A stretch of 64,000 bases of DNA from Novosphingobium sp049354825 (GCF_049354825.1 NZ_CP186480.1:1178001-1242000); one strand, 5' to 3'. Shown: positions 1 to 8,391, counted from the first letter of the stretch. Program-made: numbers and translations. Notes: generated by a model from the sequence alone, not told the origin.

Positions 1-2
1 TC

Positions 3-212
3 CTGCTCCACCCGCCGCACCTTGCGATGAGCGCCATCGGCACCGTGATCTTCGGGATCGTCGCATTGTGGGAATGGGGCAGCTTCCACGGCGGCTGGAT
101 TGAGCGGATGGAGGCTCGCGGCTGGTGGCTGGGCGCCGTGCTGCGCCGCCGCGCCCAGTTCCGGATCGCGCAGTACGAGCGGCAGGAAAAGACGGCCGAC
201 CCGCGCGGCTAG
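3..212 (+). CDS. C-terminal part of an unknown membrane protein (5' end outside window)
   Basis: The reading frame is open from the left edge of the window to a TAG at 210-212, so this is probably the tail of a longer gene; an internal ATG at 27 also exists but has no evident ribosome-binding site in the few bases visible. The visible part has one hydrophobic stretch (around SAIGTVIFGIVALWEWG) followed by a basic, Arg-rich cytoplasmic-looking tail. No family is recognisable from about 70 residues. Its TAG shares the four bases CTAG with the TAG of the convergent DUF2332 gene. Confidence 0.5.
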   Translation: MLHPPHLAMSAIGTVIFGIVALWEWGSFHGGWIERMEARGWWLGAVLRRRAQFRIAQYERQEKTADPRG

Positions 213-1291
213 CCCCCGGCCCACTCGATCCAGGCGCCGTGGGGATGGGCGCGGGCCAGGGTGACCGGGGCCGCCCCGCCCGGCCAGTACCGCACGACCA
301 GTTCGTGGTGATGGAGCACGCGGTTTGCCTCCAGCGCGATCCACGCCAGCGGGCGGTCGGGCGTCGCCACCGCGCCGGCCGCCGCCATCGCGGCGGTCAC
401 GCGCTGCTGCTGGTCGGCCGATACGTATTGCCAGACGATCGAATGCATCAGCACACGCGTCGTCCCCGCGGCCTGCGCACGCGCCAGCGCGGCCTCGACG
501 AAGTCCGCCGCGGTCATTTCCACCAGGTCGGGCGGTTCGCGCCGCGCCTCCGCGATGGCGGCGTCCATGCGCGCGAAGCGTTCGCGGTGCTCGGGCCAGA
601 TATAGGCGCGCAGGCGCAGCGCCTGGGCCGGGTCGGCCAGATCGACCGGGGCGACATCGCAGCCGCGCGCCGAGACGATGGCGATATCTGGCTCCGGCGG
701 CGGCGGACCGCGCCACTCGGGCGCGAAACGCATCGCACCTGGTTCCGGACCGACACCGACCCCGCCCAGTACGTAGCGATAGCGCGCCAGCATCAGGTTT
801 ATTCCCGCGCTCGACCCGATCTCGAGGCACTCGAACCGCGGCGGCAACCCGTGGTCGGAGAGCCACAGCATGGCGGCGACGAAGCTTGCCGACCGTCCGG
901 CCTCGTTAGTCTGCGGCGGACCGTCGAGCCAGGGCAGCAGCGCGTCCTCGTGCTGGCGGATCGCGGCGGCGATCAGCGCCACATCATCGGCTTCCTTGCC
1001 GGCATAGAGCGGGGCAAGCGCCGGTTCCGTTCCCGCCAGGTGCAGCGCATGCAGCCCCCCGGCGATGCGCAGCGGCAGCGCGTCGGCCAGCGGCGCGCCG
1101 GGCCAACCGCGCATCCGCCCGAACAGCGCGCCTCCCTGCCCGCGAGCGAGCAGCACGCCGACCGCGGCCACAATCCGCGCGGTGATCGTGGCACCCGCCC
1201 GGCGGCAGTATTCGACCTGGTTGCCAAACGCCTTGGCGACCACGCCCTCGCCCCGAGCGGCAATATCGATGAAGGCGTAGTCCTCGGCCAT
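209..1291 (-). CDS. DUF2332 family protein
   Basis: A 360-residue protein whose body matches what I recall of the DUF2332 family, seen in sphingomonads and actinobacteria; no reaction is established. I chose the start at 1291 (MAEDYAF) because the residues of the longer frame further upstream are an Arg/Pro/Gly-rich shadow of hisG. The middle contains a segment reading LEIGSSAGINL, which resembles the Gly-rich motif I of SAM-dependent methyltransferases, so a methyltransferase-like fold is possible; this is inference. It is divergent from hisG with only 41 bp between start codons and converges on the upstream gene, sharing a CTAG stop overlap. It could be expressed from a promoter overlapping that of hisG. 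Confidence 0.75.
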   Translation of the reverse strand: MAEDYAFIDIAARGEGVVAKAFGNQVEYCRRAGATITARIVAAVGVLLARGQGGALFGRMRGWPGAPLADALPLRIAGGLHALHLAGTEPALAPLYAGKEADDVALIAAAIRQHEDALLPWLDGPPQTNEAGRSASFVAAMLWLSDHGLPPRFECLEIGSSAGINLMLARYRYVLGGVGVGPEPGAMRFAPEWRGPPPPEPDIAIVSARGCDVAPVDLADPAQALRLRAYIWPEHRERFARMDAAIAEARREPPDLVEMTAADFVEAALARAQAAGTTRVLMHSIVWQYVSADQQQRVTAAMAAAGAVATPDRPLAWIALEANRVLHHHELVVRYWPGGAAPVTLARAHPHGAWIEWAGG

Positions 1292-1294
1292 TCC

Positions 1295-1322
1295 TTGCCC
1301 TTTCCCGCGCCCCCGCCTATCT
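1295..1322 (+). promoter_or_regulatory. Predicted hisG promoter with very short leader
   Basis: TTGCCC (1295-1300), a 16-bp spacer and CTATCT (1317-1322) resemble sigma-70 boxes. Only 10 nt separate the -10-like box from the hisG ATG at 1333, so transcription would begin within a few bases of the start codon. No strong Shine-Dalgarno lies in that gap. Prediction from sequence only. Confidence 0.4.
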
Positions 1323-1332
1323 GCGCGGCGCG

Positions 1333-1998
1333 ATGCCCGCCGAACAGCCGCCCCTGACCTTCGCCGTGCCCAAGGGCCGCCTCCTGGACGAGGCGTTGCC
1401 CCTGATGGCGCGCGCCGGGATCGTGCCCGAGGCGGCATTCCACGACAAGGGCAACCGCGCCTTGGCGTTCGCGTGCGACGGTTCGAGCACCCGACTGATC
1501 CGGGTGCGTGCGTTCGACGTCGCCACGTTCGTTGCCCATGGCGCGGCGCAGGCCGGCATCGTCGGCTCCGACGTGGTCGAGGAATTCGACTATTCGGAGC
1601 TCTACGCCCCGGTCGACCTTGCGATTGGCCCCTGCCGCCTGTCGGTCGCCGAGCCTGCGCATTCCCCCGAGCCCGATGCCGCGGCCAGTCATTTGCGCGT
1701 GGCCAGCAAGTATCCCAGCCTGACTCGCCGCCATTTCGAAAGCCGCGGGATCCAGGCAGAAGTCGTCAAGCTCAACGGGGCAATGGAACTGGCACCCTCG
1801 CTCGGCCTGGCCGGTCGCATTGTCGACCTGGTCTCCACCGGGCGCACGCTGATCGACAACGGACTGGTCGAGACCGAGACGATCCTTCAAGTCTCTGCAC
1901 GCCTCATCGTCAATCGCGCCGCGCTCAAGACCGATCTGCGCGTTGCCGAACTGGTCGAGCGGTTCCGTTCGCTCGTCGCAGATGGAGCACCCGCCTGA
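1333..1998 (+). CDS. hisG: ATP phosphoribosyltransferase, short form (HisG-S)
   Basis: Catalyses the first step of histidine synthesis, condensing ATP with PRPP. The 221-residue length and the absence of the C-terminal ACT-like regulatory domain mark it as the short HisG, which in other bacteria works only as a complex with HisZ; no hisZ is visible here, so it must lie elsewhere. Recognisable features are the N-terminal FAVPKGRL and the PRPP-loop-like segment around DLVSTGRTL (about residues 160-170). The start ATG is 10 nt after a -10-like box. It is the first gene of hisG-hisD-nusB-thiL, its TGA overlapping the hisD ATG by one base, which suggests translational coupling. Confidence 0.95.
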   Translation: MPAEQPPLTFAVPKGRLLDEALPLMARAGIVPEAAFHDKGNRALAFACDGSSTRLIRVRAFDVATFVAHGAAQAGIVGSDVVEEFDYSELYAPVDLAIGPCRLSVAEPAHSPEPDAAASHLRVASKYPSLTRRHFESRGIQAEVVKLNGAMELAPSLGLAGRIVDLVSTGRTLIDNGLVETETILQVSARLIVNRAALKTDLRVAELVERFRSLVADGAPA

Positions 1999-3290
1999 TG
2001 CTGCGCCTGAATACCACCGATGCCGGCTTCAAGGTGGCATTCGAACGCCTGGTGCGTGATCGCCGTGAGAGCGACGACGACGTCGCGCGCGACGTTCAGA
2101 TCATCATCGAGGACGTGCGCCTGCGGGGCGACGCAGCATTGGCCGATCTGACCGCCCGGTTCGACCGCCACGCGCTGGCAAGCGATGCCGACTGGGCGAT
2201 CGGAAAGGACTCCTGCCGCGAGGCTTTCGATGCCCTGAACCCCGACCTGCGCGCTGCTCTTGAGCTCGCCGCGCAGCGCATCCGCGCCTATCACGAAGCC
2301 CAACGCCCTGCCGACCGCGACGAAACCGATGAGGACGGCGTGCGCCTTGGCGCGCGCTGGAATGCGGTCGACGCGGCGGGGCTCTACGTTCCTGGCGGGC
2401 GCGCTGCCTATCCCTCGTCACTGCTGATGAACGCCATTCCGGCGCGTGTCGCTGGGGTTGAGCGGCTGGTTGTCGTTACGCCTACGCCGGGCGGCACGGT
2501 CAACCCGCTGGTGCTGGCCGCCGCGCACCTGGCGGGCGTGGACGAGATCTGGCGCGTCGGAGGCGCCCAGGCGATCGCCGCACTGGCCTATGGCACAGAG
2601 CGGATCGCCCCGGTCGACGTTATCACCGGGCCGGGCAACGCCTGGGTCGCGGAGGCGAAGCGCCAGCTTTACGGCGTCGTCGGGATCGACATGGTCGCGG
2701 GCCCGAGCGAGATCCTGGTCATCGCCGACGGCCACAACGATGCCGACTGGACCGCCGCCGACCTGCTCAGCCAGGCCGAGCACGATCCCGCCGCGCAATC
2801 GATCCTGGTCACCGACGATCCCGTCTTCGCCGACAAGGTCGCCGACCGGGTCGGGGTGGAACTGGCGATGCTTCCGACCGCGCGGGTCGCCTCGCAATCG
2901 TGGGACAAGCACGGCGTCATCATCGAGGTCGCCTCGCTAAGCGAAGCCCCCGCGCTCGCCAACGCGCTCGCCGCCGAGCACGTGCAGCTTGCCGTCGCCA
3001 ATCCGCAGCCGCTGTTCGATGCCATCCGCCACGCCGGCAGCGTGTTCCTGGGGCGCATGACGCCCGAGGCGATCGGCGATTACGTCGCCGGCCCCAACCA
3101 CGTCCTTCCCACCGGCCGCCGGGCGCGCTTCGCCTCGGGCCTTTCGGTGCTGGATTTCATGAAACGGACCAGCTTCATCCAGCTTGACGAGGCGGCGCTG
3201 GCCGCACTCGGCCCGGCGGCGGTGGCGCTGGCAGAGGCCGAGGGGCTGCCCGCGCACGCCCGGTCCATCGAAGTGAGGCTCGACCCATGA
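1998..3290 (+). CDS. hisD: Histidinol dehydrogenase
   Basis: NAD- and Zn-dependent enzyme performing the last two oxidations of histidine synthesis, L-histidinol to L-histidine. The 430 residues match the usual family length. The family signature is present: a Gly-rich IDMVAGPSEI region, the AEHVQL segment containing the catalytic Glu-His pair, the GRMTPEAIGDY stretch and the C-terminal PNHVLPTGRRARF. The start at 1998 was chosen because it overlaps the hisG stop (TGATG) and gives the expected N-terminus; the open frame runs much further upstream only as a shadow of hisG. The stop overlaps the nusB start as ATGA. Confidence 0.97.
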   Translation: MLRLNTTDAGFKVAFERLVRDRRESDDDVARDVQIIIEDVRLRGDAALADLTARFDRHALASDADWAIGKDSCREAFDALNPDLRAALELAAQRIRAYHEAQRPADRDETDEDGVRLGARWNAVDAAGLYVPGGRAAYPSSLLMNAIPARVAGVERLVVVTPTPGGTVNPLVLAAAHLAGVDEIWRVGGAQAIAALAYGTERIAPVDVITGPGNAWVAEAKRQLYGVVGIDMVAGPSEILVIADGHNDADWTAADLLSQAEHDPAAQSILVTDDPVFADKVADRVGVELAMLPTARVASQSWDKHGVIIEVASLSEAPALANALAAEHVQLAVANPQPLFDAIRHAGSVFLGRMTPEAIGDYVAGPNHVLPTGRRARFASGLSVLDFMKRTSFIQLDEAALAALGPAAVALAEAEGLPAHARSIEVRLDP

Positions 3291-3748
3291 AAGGCGTAAA
3301 CCCCAAGGCTCGCAGCCGGAAACGCGCCGCCGCGCGGCTTGCCGCGGTGCAGGCGCTATACCAGCACCAGATGGAGGGCACGCGCGAGGCGCAGCTGCTC
3401 GACGAATTCCACCGCCACCGGCTCGGCGCCGAGATCGAGGGCGAGCAGTACGAGGACGCCGAGACCGCGTTCTTCGACGATATCGTGCGCGGCGTGATGG
3501 CCCGGCACGAGGAGATCGACGGACAGCTCGCCCCGCGCCTTGCATCCGGTTGGAGCCTCGAACGGCTCGACCGCACGATGCTGCAGATCCTGCGCGCCGG
3601 CGCGTGGGAGCTGATGGCCCGGCCCGACGTGCCGACGGGCACCGTGATCGGCGAATACGTCGACGTTGCCCACGCCTTCTTCGAACCGCGCGAGGCAAAA
3701 TTCGTCAACGGCGTGCTCGACGCGGTGGCGAAAGCGGTACGAACCTGA
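3287..3748 (+). CDS. nusB: Transcription antitermination factor NusB
   Basis: Small all-helical RNA-binding protein (153 aa) that, with NusE (S10), binds boxA RNA in rRNA operons and prevents premature termination. The N-terminus (NPKARSRKRAAARLAAVQALYQ) and the C-terminal FVNGVLDAVAK are typical. It follows hisD with a 4-nt ATGA overlap. Its TGA at 3746-3748 overlaps the apparent CTG start of thiL, so all four genes of this operon are translationally linked. Linkage of nusB and thiL is common in bacteria. Confidence 0.96.
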   Translation: MKGVNPKARSRKRAAARLAAVQALYQHQMEGTREAQLLDEFHRHRLGAEIEGEQYEDAETAFFDDIVRGVMARHEEIDGQLAPRLASGWSLERLDRTMLQILRAGAWELMARPDVPTGTVIGEYVDVAHAFFEPREAKFVNGVLDAVAKAVRT

Positions 3749-4617
3749 GCCGCGAAAGCGCCTTCATCGAGGCGCTGCGCGGCATCGCCACGCAACCTGC
3801 CGCGCGCGGGCTCAACGACGATGCGGCGGTGCTGGAGTTCGGCGGCGAGGCGCTGGTCCTGACCCACGACGCCATCGCGCTGGGCACCCACTTCCGCGCC
3901 GATGCCGACCCGGCGGACCTCGCCTGGCGGCTGGTGGCGACCAACTTGTCCGACCTTGCCGCCAAAGGCGCCGAGCCTCTCGGAGTGCTGGTCGGCTACC
4001 AACTCGGCGACGACGAAGCGCGCTTTGCCGAGGGCTTGGCTGAGGCGTTGGAGCACTACGACACCCCGCTACTCGGCGGCGATACTTTCGCCGCCGCTGA
4101 AGGCCGCGTCTTGGGCCTCACCGCCATCGGCCGCGCCACGCACCGCCCGGTCCCCTCGCGCAGCGGCGCAAAGCCCGGCGACACGGTCTGGGTCACCGGC
4201 AAGCTCGGCGCGGCGCTTGCCGCCTTCGAAGCCCTCGACAATCCGGAAGCCACCGACGCCGACACCCTCGCATACCGCCGCCCCGTCGCCCTCATTGCCG
4301 AAGGCCGCGCACTCGCTCCGCACGTCACCGCGATGATGGACATATCCGACGGTCTCCTCCTCGACGCCTCGCGCCTAGCGAAAGCCTCGGACGTAACATT
4401 GTCGCTCGCCAGCGCAGCCATTCCCATCGCGCTTTCAGTAGCCCGCCGTGACGAAGCTTTGCGTTGGGGCGACGACTACCAGTTGCTTTTCACACTAACT
4501 GAGGGGTTCGGCCCGCCAATTGCGGCGACGCGCATCGGACAAACGGAGCCACCCGGTTCTGCAAATCTGTTGCTGGATGGCCGCCCCGCCCGCGATCCTC
4601 TTGGCTACGAGCATTAG
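3745..4617 (+). CDS. thiL: Thiamine-monophosphate kinase, apparent CTG start
   Basis: ATP-dependent phosphorylation of thiamine monophosphate to the active cofactor thiamine diphosphate. Motifs of the PurM/ThiL fold are clear: LNDDAAVLEF near residue 25-35, THDAIALGTHF, LLGGDTF and MMDISDGLLLD. With the CTG at 3745 the protein is 290 aa, slightly shorter than the usual 300-325. Homology appears to begin at SRESAFIEAL, and the frame has no ATG, GTG or TTG between about 3602 (inside nusB) and this point, so CTG overlapping the nusB TGA (CTGA) is the best start; a far upstream GTG would add about 48 nonhomologous residues. The 3' end of the gene becomes less GC-rich than its neighbours. Confidence 0.88.
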   Translation: MSRESAFIEALRGIATQPAARGLNDDAAVLEFGGEALVLTHDAIALGTHFRADADPADLAWRLVATNLSDLAAKGAEPLGVLVGYQLGDDEARFAEGLAEALEHYDTPLLGGDTFAAAEGRVLGLTAIGRATHRPVPSRSGAKPGDTVWVTGKLGAALAAFEALDNPEATDADTLAYRRPVALIAEGRALAPHVTAMMDISDGLLLDASRLAKASDVTLSLASAAIPIALSVARRDEALRWGDDYQLLFTLTEGFGPPIAATRIGQTEPPGSANLLLDGRPARDPLGYEH

Positions 4618-4676
4618 TCGCGCGGCAGTATTTCCGTTCATTGAATGGGAAGCTGTCGTCAGTTGGAGGTGATCCG

Positions 4677-4787
4677 ATGCATGAAGACCCATCATACAAG
4701 ACTTACAGGAAGCTATTGGGCTGGGGAACAGCAATCGCTGTAATGATATTTATGTTAGCGTCGGCGATCCGCCCTCTCTTTAACTAA
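4677..4787 (+). CDS. Predicted 36-aa single-span membrane protein
   Basis: ATG at 4677 is preceded by a strong Shine-Dalgarno, GGAGGTG at 4666-4672, and opens a 36-codon frame ending in TAA. The peptide begins MHEDPSYKTYRKLLGW, then has a hydrophobic segment of about 15 residues and ends RPLFN: a basic, polar N-terminus followed by one membrane span. The layout recalls tiny alphaproteobacterial respiratory subunits such as the aa3-oxidase subunit IV family, but I cannot assign it. It lies between thiL and the convergent desaturase gene in a pocket (about 4600-4860) of clearly lower GC than the rest. It was missed by length cut-offs. Coding status is inferred from the RBS and the peptide's composition. 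Confidence 0.5.
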   Translation: MHEDPSYKTYRKLLGWGTAIAVMIFMLASAIRPLFN

Positions 4788-4880
4788 CGGGGCCAGTTGC
4801 CCTCAGATCGCTACCCATTTAGCGTTTGCAATCGGACGATTTCGCAGTGGCCGTTTATTAGACCACCGGCTCAAATCCAC

Positions 4881-5840
4881 CTACAACGCCGCGCAGTCCA
4901 CTCCGCGCGCCTCTAAAAGCGGCTTCATCTCGTAATAGGCGAACTTGGTCAGGTGGTTGGGGATGTCCGGGTAGAGGTGGTGCACCACGTGGTACTGCAT
5001 CCCCATGCTCATCACGTGGCCGAGCCGGCTGCGGAACACGCGGGTGTTGCCGTAGCGGTCGAGGCTTTCGCGCGGGTGGTGCGGCGCCCATGACAGGTAA
5101 AACCGGATGTAGCTGAGGCCGATGTGGCGTGGCAGCCACCACAGCAGCGCCGCTTCCATCGCATAGCCGCTCCACGCCATGGTGAAGAACACCGCCATCG
5201 CGAACAGCTGCAGGAGCATCGTTTCCCTGAGCGCCGTCTGCGCCGCCGGGGTGCCGATGCGTTCGAGGATGCGCTTGTAGTGGTGGATCGATCCGTCGGC
5301 GCCGGGCTGGCGGTTGAGCCAGGTCTTGACCCACGCCATCGGCGCGTTGGCCGCGGCGTCGGTGTAGTCGGGATCACGCTCGGGATCGTTGGTGTAGTAG
5401 TGGTGATGCAGGTGCATCATCCGCGCCATCGAGAACGGGAAGATGAGGATGATCGTGGCAACCTGGCCGGTCAGCTCGTTCCAGAACCGGGTGGACGTGC
5501 CGGGTCGACCGATGTTCGAGTGCATCGCCTCGTGGCTGGTAACATAGCCCCCGGCGGCGAAGATGCAGCTCAGCACGAAGGCCACGGACAGCGGCATGAT
5601 GTGCAGCATCGTAAGCGGGAAGAACGCCAGCCACGCGGCAAAGCACGCCAGCGTGATGGCGGTGTAAGGCCACATTCGCCGGCTGGCCGACGAATAACGC
5701 CTTGCGATCGCGCGTTCCTGGCGAAGCAGGTCACGCCGCACGTGCGCGTCGAGCGCGCTGCCTTCGCCCAGCGGTATGGCGGGAGCGCTGCCGGCGGGGC
5801 TTTCGCGCAGATTGGCGGGGGCCAGCACGAACGCGTTCAC
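4881..5840 (-). CDS. Fatty acid desaturase / carotenoid hydroxylase-like di-iron membrane protein
   Basis: A 319-residue integral membrane protein of the desaturase superfamily. Three histidine boxes that bind the di-iron centre are present: HEAMH (103-107), HLHHH (143-147) and HVVHH (284-288), with hydrophobic segments between. The substrate is uncertain: fatty-acyl chains, hopanoids or carotenoids are all possible, and relatives are often labelled beta-carotene hydroxylase. I chose GTG at 5840 because it overlaps the TGA of the upstream small membrane gene as GTGA, and the frame further upstream is a shadow of that gene. The protein ends in VDCAAL. Translation is probably coupled to the 5837-6031 gene. 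Confidence 0.82.
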   Translation of the reverse strand: MNAFVLAPANLRESPAGSAPAIPLGEGSALDAHVRRDLLRQERAIARRYSSASRRMWPYTAITLACFAAWLAFFPLTMLHIMPLSVAFVLSCIFAAGGYVTSHEAMHSNIGRPGTSTRFWNELTGQVATIILIFPFSMARMMHLHHHYYTNDPERDPDYTDAAANAPMAWVKTWLNRQPGADGSIHHYKRILERIGTPAAQTALRETMLLQLFAMAVFFTMAWSGYAMEAALLWWLPRHIGLSYIRFYLSWAPHHPRESLDRYGNTRVFRSRLGHVMSMGMQYHVVHHLYPDIPNHLTKFAYYEMKPLLEARGVDCAAL

Positions 5841-6031
5841 AGCCAGCGTCCCCGGAGCGTGGCGTAAAGACCCCACGGCGCCCCGACCAGCAAGCCGAAC
5901 GCGATGCGGCTCATCCCCCAGGGCGCGGGCCAGCCCCAATAGGCCAACGTCTGCGCCACCAGCGGCGCGATAAAGCCGATCCCGAACAGGAACGGCATCC
6001 ACTGGAACAACAGTCTGACAGCCCCTTGCAT
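5837..6031 (-). CDS. Small hypothetical membrane protein preceding the desaturase
   Basis: A 64-residue protein from the ATG at 6031 (MQGAVRLLFQW) with two predicted membrane spans, roughly residues 7-25 and 38-55. A longer frame starts at 6148, but its first 39 residues look polar and non-homologous, so I prefer 6031. The TGA overlaps the GTG of the desaturase gene by four bases, implying coupled translation and perhaps a partnership in the membrane. No family recognised. Confidence 0.55.
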   Translation of the reverse strand: MQGAVRLLFQWMPFLFGIGFIAPLVAQTLAYWGWPAPWGMSRIAFGLLVGAPWGLYATLRGRWL

Positions 6032-6177
6032 GGCGTTAACTCTATACGAACCATCGAATCCCGCAAGAAACCGTTGAATGACCGCTGTTTCATCTTGGGA
6101 AGGCTGTGACGAAAAAGCTGCGGTCGGCCAGCCCGCGGCCAATTGCATTGGCGCGAATCGCGGTTAAGCTGCCCTGG

Positions 6178-6193
6178 CCCCGCGCTCGCGGGG
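6178..6193. other. GC hairpin in the hppA upstream region
   Basis: CCCCGCG-CT-CGCGGGG is a perfect 7-bp inverted repeat with a 2-nt centre, 43 nt upstream of the hppA GTG. It is not followed by a T-run on either strand, so it is not an obvious terminator; it may lie in the hppA 5' leader or be chance in GC-rich DNA. Confidence 0.25.
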
Positions 6194-6236
6194 TTGGGAT
6201 CAAGAACAACACAACCATTTTAGGGGGAGCGACGCC

Positions 6237-8336
6237 GTGAATCTCATCACGATCGCGATTATCCTGGGGCTGGTGGCCGTACTCTACGGCTTCGTCACCA
6301 GCCGGCAGGTACTTGGCAGCCCGGCGGGCAATGAAAAAATGCAGGAGATCGCCGCGGCGATCCAGGAGGGCGCGCAGGCCTATCTGCGCCGCCAGTACAC
6401 CACTATCGCCATCGTCGGCGTCGTCGTCGCGGTGCTCGTCGCCTACTTTCTCGGCCCGATCAGCGCCGCCGGCTTCGTGATCGGCGCGGTGCTTTCGGGC
6501 ATGGCCGGGTTCATCGGCATGAACGTTTCGGTACGGGCCAACGTCCGCACGGCCGCCGCCGCTCAGACAGGACTTCAGGAAGGCCTGACGCTGGCGTTTC
6601 GCGCCGGTGCGATCACCGGGATGCTGGTGGCGGGCCTTGCCCTGATCGGCATGGCGGGCTTCTTCTATTACCTGACCGCGGTTGCCGGCTACGATGTCGG
6701 CGGGACCGACCGCACGGTCGTCCAGGCGCTCACCGCGCTGGCCTTCGGCGCCTCGCTCATTTCGATCTTCGCGCGTCTTGGCGGCGGTATCTTCACCAAG
6801 GCAGCAGACGTCGGCGCCGACCTGGTCGGCAAGGTCGAGGCCGGCATCCCCGAGGATGACCCGCGCAATCCCGCCGTCATCGCCGACAACGTCGGCGACA
6901 ACGTCGGCGACTGCGCCGGCATGGCGGCCGATCTGTTCGAAACCTACGTCGTCACCATCGGCGCCACGATGGTGTTGACCGCGCTGCTGATGAAGGGCCT
7001 GGGCGCATCGCTGCTGGCGTGGATGACGCTGCCGCTCCTGATCGGCGGCGTTTGCATCGTCACTTCGATCATCGGCACCTACTTCGTCCGCCTTGGTGGC
7101 GGGAAGAACGTGATGGGGGCGATGTACAAGGGCTTCCTGGTCACCGCGATCCTGTCCGTTCCGGCGATCTGGTTCTGCATCAACCTGATCTCGAACGGGG
7201 ATATGGACACCGATATCGGCAACCAGCCGTTCTCGGGCATGGATCTGTTCTGGTGCTCGCTGCTCGGGCTGGTCATCACCGGCCTGATCATCTGGATTAC
7301 CGAGTACTACACCGGAACGAACTACCGCCCGGTCCGCTCGATCGCAAAGGCATCGGAAACCGGCCACGGCACCAACGTGATCCAGGGCTTGGCCATCTCG
7401 ATGGAGGCCACCGCCCTGCCCACGCTCGTGATCGTGGCGGGCATCATCATCGCCTTCCAGCTCGCCGGCCTTATCGGCATCGCCTACGCGGCAACCGCGA
7501 TGCTGGCGCTGGCCGGCATGGTCGTCGCGCTCGACGCTTACGGTCCGGTAACCGACAACGCCGGCGGGATCGCCGAAATGGCGGGACTTGACGACAGCGT
7601 GCGTGAGAAGACCGATCTTCTCGACGCAGTCGGCAACACCACCAAGGCGGTGACCAAGGGCTATGCGATCGGTTCTGCCGGCCTTGCCGCGCTGGTGCTG
7701 TTCGCAGCCTACACCACCGACCTCAAGGAGTTCTTCCCGAACCTGAAAGTCGATTTCAGCCTCGAGAATCCTTACGTCATCGTCGGGCTGCTGCTCGGCG
7801 CGCTCCTGCCCTACCTGTTCGGGTCCATGGGCATGACCGCGGTGGGCCGCGCCGCCGGCGACGTGGTTATCGACGTACGCGACCAGTTCCGGGCCGATCC
7901 CGGCATCATGGCCGGTACGTCCAAGCCCAACTATGCCCGAACGGTCGACCTGGTGACGAAGGCGGCGATCAAGGAGATGATCGTCCCCTCGCTGCTGCCG
8001 GTGCTGGCGCCGATCGTGGTCTATTTCGTGATCACCGCGATCGCGGGGCAGGCCAACGGCTTTGCCGCTCTGGGTGCATTGCTCTTGGGCGTGATCGTGG
8101 GCGGCCTGTTCGTCGCCCTGTCGATGACGGCGGGCGGCGGTGCCTGGGACAATGCCAAGAAGTACATCGAGGACGGCCATCACGGCGGCAAGGGCAGCGA
8201 AGCCCACAAGGCCGCTGTGACCGGCGACACCGTCGGCGATCCTTACAAGGATACCGCTGGTCCGGCCGTCAATCCGATGATCAAGATAACCAATATCGTC
8301 GCCCTGCTCCTGCTGGCTGCGCTCGCCGCCGGCTGA
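6237..8336 (+). CDS. hppA: K+-independent H+-translocating membrane pyrophosphatase
   Basis: Hydrolyses cytoplasmic pyrophosphate and pumps H+ across the inner membrane, recovering energy from biosynthetic PPi. At 699 residues with about 16 hydrophobic segments it is full length. The substrate-binding signature DNVGDNVGD and the preceding DDPRNPA are intact. GNTTKA carries Lys at residue 470, the position that separates K+-independent (Lys) from K+-dependent (Ala) enzymes, so no K+ requirement and H+ rather than Na+ pumping is predicted. GTG start with a good RBS (AGGGGGAG, 7 nt upstream). Monocistronic, ended by a strong terminator. Confidence 0.96.
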   Translation: MNLITIAIILGLVAVLYGFVTSRQVLGSPAGNEKMQEIAAAIQEGAQAYLRRQYTTIAIVGVVVAVLVAYFLGPISAAGFVIGAVLSGMAGFIGMNVSVRANVRTAAAAQTGLQEGLTLAFRAGAITGMLVAGLALIGMAGFFYYLTAVAGYDVGGTDRTVVQALTALAFGASLISIFARLGGGIFTKAADVGADLVGKVEAGIPEDDPRNPAVIADNVGDNVGDCAGMAADLFETYVVTIGATMVLTALLMKGLGASLLAWMTLPLLIGGVCIVTSIIGTYFVRLGGGKNVMGAMYKGFLVTAILSVPAIWFCINLISNGDMDTDIGNQPFSGMDLFWCSLLGLVITGLIIWITEYYTGTNYRPVRSIAKASETGHGTNVIQGLAISMEATALPTLVIVAGIIIAFQLAGLIGIAYAATAMLALAGMVVALDAYGPVTDNAGGIAEMAGLDDSVREKTDLLDAVGNTTKAVTKGYAIGSAGLAALVLFAAYTTDLKEFFPNLKVDFSLENPYVIVGLLLGALLPYLFGSMGMTAVGRAAGDVVIDVRDQFRADPGIMAGTSKPNYARTVDLVTKAAIKEMIVPSLLPVLAPIVVYFVITAIAGQANGFAALGALLLGVIVGGLFVALSMTAGGGAWDNAKKYIEDGHHGGKGSEAHKAAVTGDTVGDPYKDTAGPAVNPMIKITNIVALLLLAALAAG

Positions 8337-8357
8337 TCAGGATGCCCGACTGAATGA

Positions 8358-8391
8358 CCCGCCCGGGCCGCGCGGCCCGGGCGGGTTTTTT
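8358..8391 (+). terminator. Rho-independent terminator of hppA
   Basis: A 28-nt perfect palindrome (8358-8385: 14-bp arms, CCCGCCCGGGCCGC and its complement) is followed directly by TTTTTT. It lies 22 nt after the hppA stop. In RNA it would form a very stable GC stem with a small loop, followed by a U-tract: the clearest intrinsic terminator in the window. Confidence 0.95.

Noticed and set aside
1473..1997. N-terminal extension of HisD
   Set aside because: The frame is open upstream but overlaps hisG out of frame and is Arg-rich; the start at 1998 gives the normal 430-residue enzyme.
1333..4617. hisZ partner of the short HisG in this operon
   Set aside because: Genes after hisG are hisD, nusB and thiL; none resembles the histidyl-tRNA-synthetase-like HisZ.
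6090..8207. Long minus-strand ORF of 705 codons opposite hppA
   Set aside because: Mirror frame of a clearly conserved pyrophosphatase. The translation is rich in Asp, His, Arg and Gln with no domain, a common artefact of high-GC third positions.
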